A stretch of 64,000 nucleotides of DNA from Dermatophagoides farinae. Taxonomy: Eukaryota; Arthropoda; Arachnida; Sarcoptiformes; Pyroglyphidae. The stretch spans positions 1,364,001 to 1,428,000 of the forward strand of contig NC_134681.1 in the NCBI RefSeq assembly GCF_024713945.1, in the 5' to 3' direction. The position numbers and the translations under genes are program-made. This document shows positions 25,306 to 38,187 of this stretch, one piece after another. Position 1 is the first letter of the stretch. Each line of letters begins with the position of its first letter. A model generated the notes under the pieces. The model ran no database searches and was not told the DNA's origin. It saw only the letters and a program-made list of their open reading frames with translations.

Positions 25306-27359
25306 ATGTCTTTTCTTTACCATGTAATTTGTTGTTTATTCACAATAATAATTCAGCTACAATTCTATGAAACAAATGATTCATTAGCATTATATCCATG
25401 GCCAACTGAAACACGACAAACAATGTCATTGGATGGTGTTTGGACATTTCGTATAACTGATTATTCATATAATAATGAATTATATGGTTTTCAACATGAT
25501 TGGTTCAATAAATCATTAGATTTGGTAATTTAATCAATTTTGAATGAAAAAAAAAGAACAAAAACTAATAAATTGATTAATTATAATTTTAATTAAAGAT
25601 TGATGATCATTATGAACGTATGCCGGTACCATCAAGTTACAATGATATAACAGAAAATCGTCATATACGTGATTTTGTTGGCTGGTCATGGTATGATCGA
25701 AAATTTTTTCTACCAATAGATTTTCATTCAAATAAAATGGATGTTATATTACGTTTTGGTTCAGTTAATTATAAGGCTGTTGTTTGGATAAATGGCCAAC
25801 ATGTTATGAATCATACTGGTGGACATTTACCATTCCAAACGGATATTACTGATTATCTTTACGATGGTAATCATGTGAATCATATTACAGTGGCTGTTAA
25901 TAATGAATTAAGTCAGAATACAATACCACAAGGATCTTATAAAGTGAAATATGATTCACGTACAATACCAAATCATAAATTTATTGAATCAAATTTTGGT
26001 TTTGATTTCTATAATTATGCTGGCATTCAACGGTCGGTTTTGTTGTATTTTGTACCAAAAATTCGTATTACTGATCTTACTATTATTACCGATATTGATG
26101 ACAACGATAATCATGTAGATGGTATTATTCATTTTAACGTAACGACAAATGTCCATGATAAATATGTTGTTCAAATCGATGTATTTGATCGCCATGGTCA
26201 ATTGATGAATAGTTCACGTGGACAATCTGAAAGTACATTAATCATAAATGATGCACATTTATGGTGGCCATTTACAATGCATCCAGAACCTGGTTATCTT
26301 TATCGTATGGCTATAAGTTTATATCATACAAACGATAAAATGAATAAATTAATTGATCGTTATTATCAAAATATCGGTATTCGAACTGTTCAAGTGGATA
26401 GTGAAAATTTTCAATTTCTTGTCAATGGAAAACCATTTTATTTTCGTGGTTTTGGAAAACATGAAGAATATGATATACGTGGCAGAAGTTTAGATCAAGT
26501 TATGATTATTAAAGATTATAATCTTATTAAATGGATTGGTGCAAATTCTTTTCGTACAAGTCATTATCCATATTCTGAACAATTAATGGATGAAGCTGAT
26601 ATTCAAGGTATTGCTGTGATTGATGAATGTCCAGCCGTTGGTTTGAAGTCATTCAATTCGATTTTATTGAAACAACATTTAATCACCATACGTGAAATGA
26701 TTGAAAGAGATAAGAATCGTCCATCAGTATTTATGTGGTCTATAGCCAATGAAGCCAAATCATCAATGAAAGAATCAGAAAATTATTTCCAAAAAGTTGC
26801 TTCGCTTGCTCGTGAATTGGATGTATCGAATCGGCCAATAACGGCAGCTGATAATCAATATAATCAGGATTATTTACCACCAGTATTAGATGTTATAATG
26901 GTTAATCGTTACTATGGTTGGTATATTGATAATGGCTATCCACAAGCAATACAGACAAATGTTGTAAATGATTTTGTGAAAATTTGGCAAAAATATCAAA
27001 AACCTGTTATGATTTCTGAATATGGTGCCGATACAATCAGTGGTATGCATATGGAACCAAGTTTTGTATTTACTGAAGATTATCAAGCTGAAATAATGCT
27101 TGAAAATCATCATGCATTCGATATATTACGTTCGAAAGGATTCTTTATCGGTGAACATATATGGAATTTTGCAGATTTTATGACACAACAATCAACAACA
27201 AGAGTTGGTGGTAATAAAAAAGGAATATTCACTCGTCAACGGCAACCAAAATCATCGGCAAGATTATTACGTTGTCGTTATTGGTTGTTGGCCAATGTTA
27301 CCACCTATCATGAGGAACATAGTCGTGGTTTTAGTTATTGTCCAAATGTTCAATATTGA
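25306..27359 (+). CDS. Beta-glucuronidase (GH2), two exons
   Basis: Exons 25306-25524 and 25599-27359 (74-bp intron, phase 0) give 659 residues, about the length of the human enzyme. It is a lysosomal or secreted glycosidase that releases terminal glucuronate from glycosaminoglycans and conjugates. A signal peptide is evident (residues 1 to about 25). The sugar-binding, immunoglobulin-like and TIM-barrel domains follow in order: PVPSSYNDI, GWSWYDRKFFLP and FDFYNYAGIQRSVLLY in the N-terminal part, FLVNGKPFYFRGFGKHEEYDIRG entering the barrel, and GANSFRTSHYPYSEQLMDEA with IDECP (about 388-417), the GH2 signature. The acid/base is Glu458 in SIANEAKS and the nucleophile Glu547 in ISEYGAD. The C-terminus retains IWNFADFMT and NKKGIFTRQRQPK, the loop characteristic of true glucuronidases. 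The usual Pro after the acid/base Glu is Ala here. Several N-glycosylation sequons are present. ATG at 25306 is the only start that keeps the signal peptide. Confidence 0.97.
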
Positions 27360-27665
27360 AATGAAAAAAAAATAAGTGAAAAATCATCATCATTATCATC
27401 ATTTATTATTTCATTGATCTAAGAAAGAAGAATAAAAAAAAACTTATGAATAAATAAATATGACAAACAAACAGAAGAAAAAATTCAACACTTATTGCAT
27501 TAATGGTGACGAGAATGATAAAATTCTTGACAATTAACAAACAATTAACTAATTTAAAAAAAAATGTTGAAACCTAATTTAAAATTTGAAATTTTTTTTC
27601 TTCACTTTTTTTTCATTTTTTAAGTAGTAGAGTATATTGACACACACACACACACACAAAGGTGT
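27360..27665. other. GUSB-ACOX3 convergent 3' intergenic segment
   Basis: 306 bp between two convergent stops, with A runs and a CA repeat at about 27640-27658. The only minus-strand AATAAA I see (plus TTTATT at 27402-27407) lies beyond the GUSB stop, so the two 3' untranslated regions may overlap. Confidence 0.55.
27431..27456 (+). terminator. Candidate polyadenylation signals of GUSB
   Basis: AATAAA occurs at 27431 and again, overlapping, near 27449-27455, 70-95 bases after the GUSB stop in an A-rich stretch. Confidence 0.55.
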
Positions 27666-30179
27666 TCAAAGTTTGGCCTGTTGTTGTTGTTGTTGTTGAT
27701 CAATATTTTCATTTTGATGATTATTATTATCAATCGGTTCCAATGATGCAACAGCCGGTTTATCATTGGTAAAATCACGCCACCATTCAGCACGTTCGAA
27801 TGTTTTTGTATTCATTGTCATTGCTTGATATATATGACGATAGATGTCACCATCGGCATAACCTAATACAGAATTAAGTATAAAATCAGGTGGTGCAATT
27901 GCATCAACAATCGATACGGCATCTGGTTTAATCAATTCACAAAGCTGTAATATTGTTGTACGTATTGAACGATTTGCATCATGGCCATCATAATAGCCAC
28001 CTTCATATAATATTGATGAATGTGCATCCAATGACCAAAGACCATAAAGAATACCCATACGTTGAAGTACTTGTCTTATAGCCATTGGTACATCATCTGC
28101 TAATTCTTCATTTAAAAATTTTGAATAACGTAACATAATAAAATGTTCAATAAATGCAAATGATAATGAACGGCAATAATAAACCTATATATGTAAATTG
28201 TTTTCATTGGCAAAATTGCACAAGAAAAAAAAACAAAAAAAAAACAAAAAAGAAAAAAAAAGATTAGACCGTTCACATTTAGTGTTAATTGATTAATACA
28301 CTACTATTTGACCTACTTGAGAATTAGAACGTGCAACAAATAAATCACCCATTGATATTTTCAATTCACAATCCAATTTGTCAACTGATCGTAATAGAAG
28401 ATAAGAAACAAGAAATCGATATGTACGTAATATAAAATCCATATTACAAACATCTTCACCATTCGTATATCGTAATTGTTTGACATTATTATCAACATCA
28501 TTTAGAAATTCAATGGAACCCATTTGTGATTTAAAATCATTATTATTATTATCAGCGACAATCAGATCATCCAAAATATCATTGGAAACATCATTACCAT
28601 TACCATTGCCATTTCCATTTCGTTGTTCAGAAATATATTTTTGATATTTACCAATAAGAAAATTACTTGTCTGCATTTGTAAAACATTATTATCGCCTTC
28701 ATATGTATTATTGGCATCATGATCATCACGAAGTTCACCGAGACGTGATGCAGCCAAATAACCATGGCCACCACATGCTTCACGACATTCTTGTATTGTA
28801 TCACGACATAACCAACCGGAAATTGGTTTTGCTGCACATGCAACAGCATGTATTTCTTGTCCCAATTCAGCCAATGATGGTGAACTAGTACCAAACAATA
28901 CGGCTACTTGAAAATTTAAGAAATCTCTCAAGAATGATTGACAGAAAATATCTAAAACGTAAGTGGCTGATAAATATGGAAAAAGACGCCATTGTTGCAT
29001 TTGATATTCAATAACAGGCCATTCGATTGTTGGATTTGATCGTGGTCCAAATTGACGACGTGCAGCTGAATATCGTATACCGATTGTAATGGCTGTTCTC
29101 ATATTTGCCACCGATATTGAAAGGATGCCAACTCTTCCCATCGATAATGTACCCAATGTAATGCCGGTTCGATGTTTTTTATCTTTGATTGTTGTAACAT
29201 AATCACCGGATGAATCAATATCACCAGTTCGATTCATAAGATAACTTTTTGAAATTCTACATTTAAAATTTAATAAAAAAAAATTGTTAATTTTTCAAAG
29301 TTTACATTTTCGATTAAAATGAAAAACAAACCGATAATTTTTAAATGAAGCAAATCCATTATCAAGACCATTAAGACCAATTTTTGGTCCCATATCACCA
29401 ATAATAACGCCTGGATATGGCAACAATGTTTTTGGATCACGTATTGGCACAATGAATGCACTAAGACCATGATTACGATCATTAACATATAATTGAGCAA
29501 ATGTTACAGCATGTGTAGCAGTTTGGCCCATATTACCGGACCAAACTTTTGTTGATTCAAAATTAGGCGTATTGAGAATAAATTCTTGAGTGTTCACATC
29601 AAAATCGGCTCTTGTGCCCATTGCTTTTGTATTTGAACCATGTGATAATTCGGTAAGAGCAAAACAACCGATTGCTTCAAAACTGAGCATCTGATCAAGA
29701 ATGGCTAAATGACGACTGGAACCAGCACCACGTAAACTGATTGTAACAAATTCACGTGCAAGAAATTGTTTAGCCGATAATGACCAATCATATTGACCAA
29801 GAGCATTATACAATTGTTGAGTTAATAATGGATTCTGAATAAATTCATCATCAGGTAAAAGATTATATTCCATTAAACGTTTTAAACGTTTAAATGTAAT
29901 TTCACGTTTCTGTTCACGTGTTAATTCTTCCACTGGTGAACGTTGAAATAATGGATCATTTTCCAATGTACGAAATATACGATTACGAAATTTAATCACT
30001 TGTTCACCATCGATAACTAATTTTAAATCACGCCAATCAAATGATGCCATTTGACGATATGGTGATAATGGACAATTCAATGGTAATGATGGCATCATTT
30101 GTTCAATTTCTTCAACACTATGTTCAGATTTACGACCTTGTCGTATGGTAAATTTCAATAAACTATTATCAATATCCAT
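27666..30179 (-). CDS. Peroxisomal acyl-CoA oxidase 3-like (pristanoyl-CoA oxidase), three exons
   Basis: Exons 30179-29332, 29256-28317 and 28184-27666 join in frame to 768 residues. It oxidises acyl-CoA to trans-2-enoyl-CoA with FAD, passing electrons to O2 to form H2O2, the first step of peroxisomal beta-oxidation. ACOX3-type enzymes prefer 2-methyl-branched substrates. Motifs in order: MASFDWRDLKL and TLENDPLFQRSP at the N-terminus, CFALTELSHGSNTKAMGTR (about 172-190), ATHAVTFAQL, RDPKTLLPYPGV, GRVGILS, RYSAARRQFGP, CREACGGHGYLAASRLGELR (about 440-459) and TYEGDNN with the catalytic base at about Glu469. The C-terminal oxidase domain contains ILYGLWSLDAHSSILYEGGYY and VDAIAPPDFILNSVLGYADGD. 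The last residues are Ala-Lys-Leu, a type 1 peroxisomal targeting signal, preceded by eight or more Gln encoded by CAA repeats. Overall it follows human ACOX3 more closely than ACOX1. An Asn/Gly/Asp low-complexity insert lies near residues 490-530. Confidence 0.96.
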
Positions 30180-33100
30180 ATTGTTGACTGTTTAGTTGTT
30201 TGGTTTTCGTTTTCGTTGCGACAAGAATTAATTATAATTGGAAGAATAATCAAAAAAAAAAATTCAAAACTGTACGGTGACGGACTGTTGTAATGATGAC
30301 AAGATGTGAATGTATAATGAGAATGAGAATACAAAAATTTGTTTATTTGAACACAATTTTCTATGACAGATGAACAAAAAAAAACGACAAAGACTAACAT
30401 GCATACACGCGCACAGCACAAACAATATAATGATGATGATGATAATCTTTGTAGGGAAGTCGAGACACGAAAAAAAAAGAAAAACAAAACAAAACAATCT
30501 GAAAAAAAATGGTGAAAAAAAATTTTTTCTTGGTTATCCGTTTTCGTTTTCGTTTTCTTTCTTTTTTTTTTGGATCGGTTTCTGTTCCGTTATTGTGTTG
30601 TGAATGTTGTTGTTGTTGTTGTTTGTTGTCGTAGACGTTGTATCATCAACATTATCAAGTATAATGAATGAAAATATATATGTATATGGACAAAACTGTC
30701 GAAGAAAAGGATAGTTTGGATGGATGGATAGATGGATGGATGTTGCGGCGATGATGATGATGGTGGTGGTGGTGGTGTTTTCTAGTGTGAGAAACTTGTT
30801 TTCAATGCTTGTTTTTTTTTTGCTGTATTTATACTTTCTATTTGTTTGTTTGTTTGTCTTGAGATTTTTGTTGTTGTTGTTTGTTTGCACCGTTTTTTTT
30901 TTAAATTTTTTAGGCAAAAAAAATGTTTTTTTCTTCTCAAAACCAAAAAAAAAAAAAAAAAAAAACCAATCAAATTCAAATTAAAATTGGTTATTAATAA
31001 TAACAAAACAAACAGGCAAACACAAAGCACATGAATTTTTTTTTTCTTCTTCTTCTTCACAATTCAAATTCAAATCATTTTATAGCGAAAAGTTGAAAAC
31101 CAGAAACCACCACCACCACCACAGAAAAAAAATGAAGAAAGAAAACTCGTGATGATGATCATGACGATGACCATCATCATCATCATCATCATTATCAGTG
31201 ATGATGATGATTTTTGATGATTAGTGGCAGTGGTAAACTATAAATAATTTTTCTTTTTTTTTGATTGATTGAACATGAATAATATCATGAATAATCAGTA
31301 AGCAATCGGTTGAATTTTATTTTATTTTTTTTTCATGGAAAATTTTTTCTCTTTTTTTTCAATTTGACCATCACCATTTTTTTTTTTTTTTTTTAATGAT
31401 TACAAATTACAAATTGAATTTTTTTTTTCTTATTTTGTTGCAAAGAAATTGATAACGAATTTTTTTTTTGAACTGAAGATTATAAACACACACACACACA
31501 CGCACTATTTGATGATGGATTATCGTATTGGATATCTGTGATTCATCATCATCATCATCATCAACATTGTGAACTGCGAATAAAAAAAAAAAATTTGATT
31601 CCAGAAATGAAAAAAAAACCAAAAGAAGAAAAAATCATTTTCTCACTATAATCACATCATCATCATCATCATCATTTGAACATCAAGTAGAAACACAAAC
31701 AAAAACAACTACTGAAAATGGATTATCACACATCCATCATAATCATAAGAAGAAGAAAAAAAATTTTTTTTTTGTTCGTGTTCCCTTTTTCTCATTCACC
31801 TACATGGAAACATTTTTTTTTGTTTTGTTTTGTTTTGTTGTTTTGGTCATCACAATGTGACAGAAGAACAAAAAAATAAAAGAAAGAGGTTCCAGGAACA
31901 ATGAAATGAAGAAAAAAAAACTTGGATTTGATGATGACGTTGGATTATACAAATTTTCTTTCTTTTCTATTGTCGATTTTTGTTGTTGTTGTTGTCGTCG
32001 TTGTTGTTGTTGTTGCAGCTACGATTTTCATGATGATGATGATGATGATGATGATCGAAATGTACGGAAAAAAAATCTTCATTTACATTCACCACCATTA
32101 AATTACATTTGCATTTTGCAATTTTTTTTCTTTAGGAAATGTGTGAATAAAAAAAACGAAAAAGAAAATTCAAGTCTTGAAATGATGATGATGATAATAA
32201 CAATCACAATAATAATAACAACAACAACAACAACAACAACAACCACAACAACAATAACAACAACAGCAGCAACAGGTTGATCGAGCTCACATCTTCAGTT
32301 GAATGAATGAATGAATGGAGAAAATGTAAAAGAAAATGAAGGATACAATTGAATCCTATGTATTGAACATTACCTGGAATAACCACTTTTTTTTGCTTTT
32401 TTTTCCTATGTTTTTTTTTCTGTCTATTCATCAGTTTCATCATCATAACCGATAAACTATGGCCATACAGACATATATATATGACTTGTACTGATGATGA
32501 TGATGATGATGGTCTTTCTTCAAGTAATCAAAATCACAATTCCATTTCAGTGGATTTGGAAATTTTTTTTTTTTTTTTTTTTTGATTGAAAAAAAATTAT
32601 TATGATAATGATGCTGATGACGACGACAAACAATACTGACTTCGATCTCCAACTAATTTTCTCTATCTCTCTTTCTCTCTATCGTTCAATGGTCATTTTT
32701 CAAAAAAAAAAAAAAAAAAAAATGCATCACGTGATCCACCATTTATTTCTGTTTGACCACAACATTATCGTCACTTCTGTTTTTTGATTATCATCATCAT
32801 CATCATCATCATTGAAGGTATTAACTTTTTTTTTCTCATAGTCAAATGTGAGAAAAATGATAATTGAATGAAAAAAAAAAAAAAACAAAACAAAACAAAA
32901 TAAAATAAAATAAATGCTGCCCATTAGAAAAAGGAACCAGGTCACACATATGCATATGTTTTTGTATTTATTTATTTTTTTTGTTTTTGTTTTTTTGTTT
33001 GTTTTTTTTCTCTTATTCGTACGTGTAGGTTATTATTATTATTATTCAATGATTTCTTATATTCCAGACAAGGCAAAGTTCGTGGTGTGGCCCATTCCCG

Positions 33101-34099
33101 TTCGTCAAATTTGTTTTTTGTTTGCCCATTTGCATGTGTGTGTGTGGTGGAAAATAACAAAACACACGCAGACACAGACACACACACACACACTTATCTA
33201 TGTTTTTGGATTTTTTTTTTTAACAAACTATATACAAATGTAAGGAACGACCGAAAAAAAATGTGAGAAAATTATCAACTTTTCCTGGAAACAATTGTTT
33301 TTTTTTAACATTTTAAGATCAAAATTTGTGTGTGTGTGCGTTCAAGAGAAATTAAAATTCCAACGAAAAAAAAAAAAAATTTTTTGGATAAGTTTTTCTT
33401 TTGCTTTTTAAACAAATTGATGATTGAAATTTTTTATTTTCCATTGTTTCCACCATTTGTCGTTGTTATCGCACACGGCCTCATTTGTTTATATTGAACA
33501 CACACACACACACACAATATATATTGATTGATTTTCATCATCATCATCATCATCATCATCATTCGTTTTAACTTTGAAATTTTCACCCGTAAATTATTGT
33601 ACAAAAAAAAAAAAATTTCTACCAATTTATGGACAACAGGATAAATCTATATTTCGGATTTGAAACCGGTTTCTGTTCTGATTTTCAATCATACATCTGT
33701 ACATATAACACATGTAGATCATCACAAGAAACTTTATTACATTGGAGAAAAAAAATCCATCGTTATTTTCTATATACACACAAAATTCAAATTGTCCGAA
33801 TGAAATGAACGAATGAATGGATGGACAATTTTGACCGATGATGATAATGATGATGATGATGATGATAATAATTTTTTTTTCTTTTTTCATTTTTTGATTT
33901 CATGATATATCACATATACAGATAGGTTGAAAAAAAACTCATTGGAAATTATTGGGTTTTTTTTTTTACTTTGTTCACTATTATTATTGTCATCATCATT
34001 CCATTGATGATGATTCATTATAATAATAGTAATGATGATGATGATGATAATGGTAAATGTGGTAATTCTAAAGAATTCAATGCAATACAAAAAAAAATG

Positions 34100-34133
34100 G
34101 GTAAAAACGAAAATTTTTTTTTTCGTTTTTACC
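34100..34133. repeat. Perfect 14-bp hairpin
   Basis: GGTAAAAACGAAAA at 34100-34113 is exactly complementary to 34120-34133, with a T6 loop. The arms contain non-repetitive bases, so it is not just a poly-A/poly-T pair. Confidence 0.85.
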
Positions 34134-36244
34134 AATCGTTTCATCATCATCATCATCATCATTGTTGCATTATAATTCTCATGACGTATAATCATCATCG
34201 ATTATTATCGTTTAAATAATTGTATAGATAGCTTGATAGCCAGGTCACATTAATCGACAAAAATCGATTGTTAACAATTTTTTTTTTATTTCCACCCACT
34301 ATTTCATCATTGTTTGTAAAACTAAAAATAAATGATTTTTCCATGATTTCAATCATCTGCATTTTTTTGATTGAATTTTTTTTTCTCTCGGCTATTCAAA
34401 TTCATCAAAATTTTTTTGTTGTTGTTGTATATGTTCATCACATCAGATGCGCCATCTGTTTGTCTTATGGGCAATGAAATTTTCTACCAATCATCAAAAA
34501 CGCCATCTAGGTGAATATAAATCATCTGATCATTTTGTTTTTATCAATAATAAAAAAAAAATAGATCCATGGTTTGACATTTGATTTTAAACATGTTTTA
34601 TGTGTACTTGAACAAGAAAAAAAAATAAAAAAACGTGCAACAACAACAAAAAAAATCATCAAAAATTCAATTCAAATTGGTGCATGTTCCACTGAACCAA
34701 TTCGTTTCATACACACACACACACACACAGAATGTGAACCAGAATACAATCCAGTGATATAAATTATTCTTGGATTTATATTCAATATTCTCATCATCAT
34801 CATCATCATCATCATCAAAAAAAGAATATATTATTATCCATTTGGACTATTTATGGCTATTCTTGTGGTTCTAGTTTTTTTTATATATTCATATATATAT
34901 AAATACTAAGCGTGATCGAACTGCTTGATGATGATCATTTTTATGTCCAATGATGATGATGATGATCCAGAAAATATCCGTTAGTGGAACAGTGGCAGTA
35001 GTAGTAGTAGTTAATTTTTTTATATTATTAGAATGACGAAAAAAAAACTGAAAGTGAAGAATAGAGATGATGATGATGATGACTCTCTGGAGAGCAATTA
35101 ACTCACACACACACACACTTTCATTACATATAAACAAAACAAAACAAAAATATTGCTTTTTCATATATTGGTTCTTCACACATACACACACACACATACG
35201 ATGAGAATACTGGAAAGAAAACTTCCAAAAAAAAATGATAATAAATACTAAATAGACACAATAGAAACCAAACATTCTATATGAAACCTTTTTTTCTGTT
35301 TTTTTTTCATTCACTTACTAAATGATCATCATCATCATCATCATATCAATTAGCCAACATCATCACCATTCTTAGCACACACACACACTTGCACATTTGG
35401 TGGATGCCATTATTTTCCATTTCATCCTTTATTTTTTTTTAAACAACAAAAAAAAGTCTTTCGTTTTTTTTTCGTTCTACATTCAGGTAGACATTATTGT
35501 TGTTGTTGTTGTTGATACAACCAAATAAAAAACGGTAAGGCGTTCCCTAAAGACATAACACACGCATATATATAGGGCGTTCGTAATCGATATGTTTTCC
35601 GCAGGAAAGGAAAACAAAAAAAAAATTTTTTTTTTTTAGTGGCCATTTCTCTGGAGTTTTCTTGTTGTTGTTTTTTCTTTTACACACAAACACATTCTAG
35701 AAGAAGAAAAAATCTGGTTCCACTAAATTTGTGTAATGAAAGCCTGAATTTTTTTTTCTTTTTGGACGAAAAAAAAATCTTGCCTTTTTCTAAAAAAAAA
35801 GTTAACTGATTTTAAAGCAAACGAAACAAAAAGATAAATATGATACGGGGTAGAAATGGAAATTAAGTCAAGCCCAAAAAAAACCGTTATGTTCATTATT
35901 ATCATCATCTAGGACTGTTGTTGTTGTTGTGATAACCATATCGTATTTTGTTCCCAATTGGAATGAGACCTTAGATTCTCGGCAAACAAAAAAAAAAAAA
36001 AAAAACATTCAACATAATCATACGCATCCATAGTTTTTTGTAATGCGTGTGTGTGTGTGTGCCATCGCCATCATCATCATCATTATTGTTGTTCATCGTA
36101 GTCGTCGTTTTTCTTGTTAATTTTGCCTAAAAAAAAAAAATTTTTTTTTTCATTTTTCATAAAAACAAGTATACAACGTGTATATGAAAAGAAATTAAAT
36201 TAATGACCAAGAAAGAAAAAATTGGAGAAAAAAAAATTCTGTAG

Positions 36245-36246
<2 letters not shown>

Positions 36247-36280
<34 letters not shown>
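36247..36280. repeat. (TG)17 microsatellite
   Basis: Uninterrupted 34-base TG run followed by A8, then an ATC run at 36312-36341. Confidence 0.95.
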
Positions 36281-36283
<3 letters not shown>

Positions 36284-37094
36284 AAAAAGAATTTCGTCCA
36301 TTCTTTAAAATTATCATCATCATCATCATCATCATCATCATAATCGTCGTCGTCTTTTGTAATTTGAAAATGTTTTCTTTTCTCACTGAATTTACACGAA
36401 AAATTTTATCATAACGAAAAGATGGCGTTACCTGTCCAGCGTTGTTGTTGTTGTTCAATGCTTTTTTTTTATTTGAATCGTGGATTGTAGCAAAAATGAA
36501 ATTATTCCAATATATACCCATGATTACTTTCCCGCTTTTTTATTCACTTTTTTTTAATAATCTAGTGATGATGATGATATCATTTGATACAAAAAAAAAT
36601 TTTATCTTTGATTCTGTTGCTGGTATGATGGCTGCTGCTGCTGCTGCTGGAAATATTTTGTTTCACGATCATACAAGCTGATGTATTTATGAAAACTTTT
36701 TGCTTTTCTTTTCTTTTTTTTTTTGACTATTTAAAATGTACACTTCATTCATTCATTCATTCATCCATAAAATATTATATCGTATCGTATATATAGTTTG
36801 TATAATTCTAATCAAAAACAAAAAAAAACCGAGAGTGAAAGTGAGAGTTTTTTTTGCCATAATTAGGTTTAATAATCATAATTACACTTGATACTATGAT
36901 TATGATGATGATGATGATGATGATGATAGTGAAATGAAGTAAAAATAAAACACAAAAAAATGCCAGTTTTTTTTCATTTTTTTTTTAGATAGATCCACGA
37001 TGGTGATTATGAACCAGAATTAACCAAAAAAAAATGAAAAAAAATATAAAAGAAAAATGATAAATATGAGCAATATTAAGGGTTAACTAATATC

Positions 37095-37140
37095 TAGTAG
37101 TAGTAGTAGTAGTAGCAGTAGTAGTAGTAGTAGTAGTAGT
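37095..37140. repeat. (TAG)n microsatellite
   Basis: About 15 TAG units with one CAG interruption, the only long TAG run in the window; plus-strand translation in this register would be all stop codons. Confidence 0.93.
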
Positions 37141-37956
37141 AAAACACACTGTCATTATGGTTACTTTTGTTGTTTTTTGTTTTGTTTTTTTTTTTTATTG
37201 TTATTTTAACCCCTTTGAATACATACAAAGAGAGAAAAAAAAGAAAAAAGTCAATTATGGTTCCCTATGTTTGTCTGTAAGTGTGTAAATATTGTAACAC
37301 TTTTTCGCTTGAATGAATGAATTGTGTCATCATCATCATCATTATTGCATGAATTTCTTACTCATTCTTTTTCTAATTCTTAATTCTTTACTTTTAAATT
37401 ATTATCGGCCATTGTCTATTGAATGTTGTTGTTTTTTTGTTTTTGTTTTTTTTAATCGATTGTCGTTTGTTTGTTTGTTTGTTGTCGTCGTTGTCATTTA
37501 TGATGATATTCCATATTAGAAAATAACGACAACAACAACAACAACAACAACAAACGATTAAAACAATGATTATGGCCATTATCAAAATAATGGTGATCAT
37601 TATCATGAATGAATCTCAAAAGAGAAGTAGAGTGAAGTAAAAAAAAAAAATTCCTGGAAATAAAACCAAAAAAAGAAGAAGAAAAAGAAATTCCAAAGAA
37701 AAATATTCTGTTGCCATTATTATCACTATTATTTAACCCCCTCAATTCACTCAATCCATTGAAATATATTAAGATTCATAGGATTAATATAAAAAAAATA
37801 ACTTTTATCATTACTAATAGAATATATAACAGAATTTAGAATACACACACTGGTTCGATTTATAATGGGAATTTTTTTTTTCATTTTTTGGTCGATGATT
37901 GTATGATGATGATGATGATAATAATATGGACGTCATCATTATTACAGACTAACTAC

Positions 37957-37981
37957 CTATCTATCTATCTATCTATCTATC
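37957..37981. repeat. (TATC)n microsatellite
   Basis: Six tandem TATC units, the complement of the GATA-type repeat at 7912. Confidence 0.9.
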
Positions 37982-38128
37982 TGGCAACTACTTTTTTTTA
38001 TATCCAATCATCAGTCACAAATGTGTATTATATATATAAATGTTATGTTATAATATAATATTATAATCACCACACAACCATCAGTAACACACAAAACGAT
38101 AATGGAAGCAATGAATAATTGATTTTAT

Positions 38129-38176
<48 letters not shown>
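38129..38176. repeat. (ACA)16 microsatellite
   Basis: About 16 uninterrupted ACA units, followed by a degenerate ACG/ACA/ATA tail to about 38198. Confidence 0.95.

Positions 38177-38187
<11 letters not shown>

Noticed and set aside
33060-33150. Short mixed-composition stretch around 33.1 kb, possible exon on either strand
   Set aside because: Plus strand reads IPDKAKFVVWPIPVRQ and minus reads DEREWATPRTLPCLEYKKS; neither matches a family and adjoining sequence is repeat.
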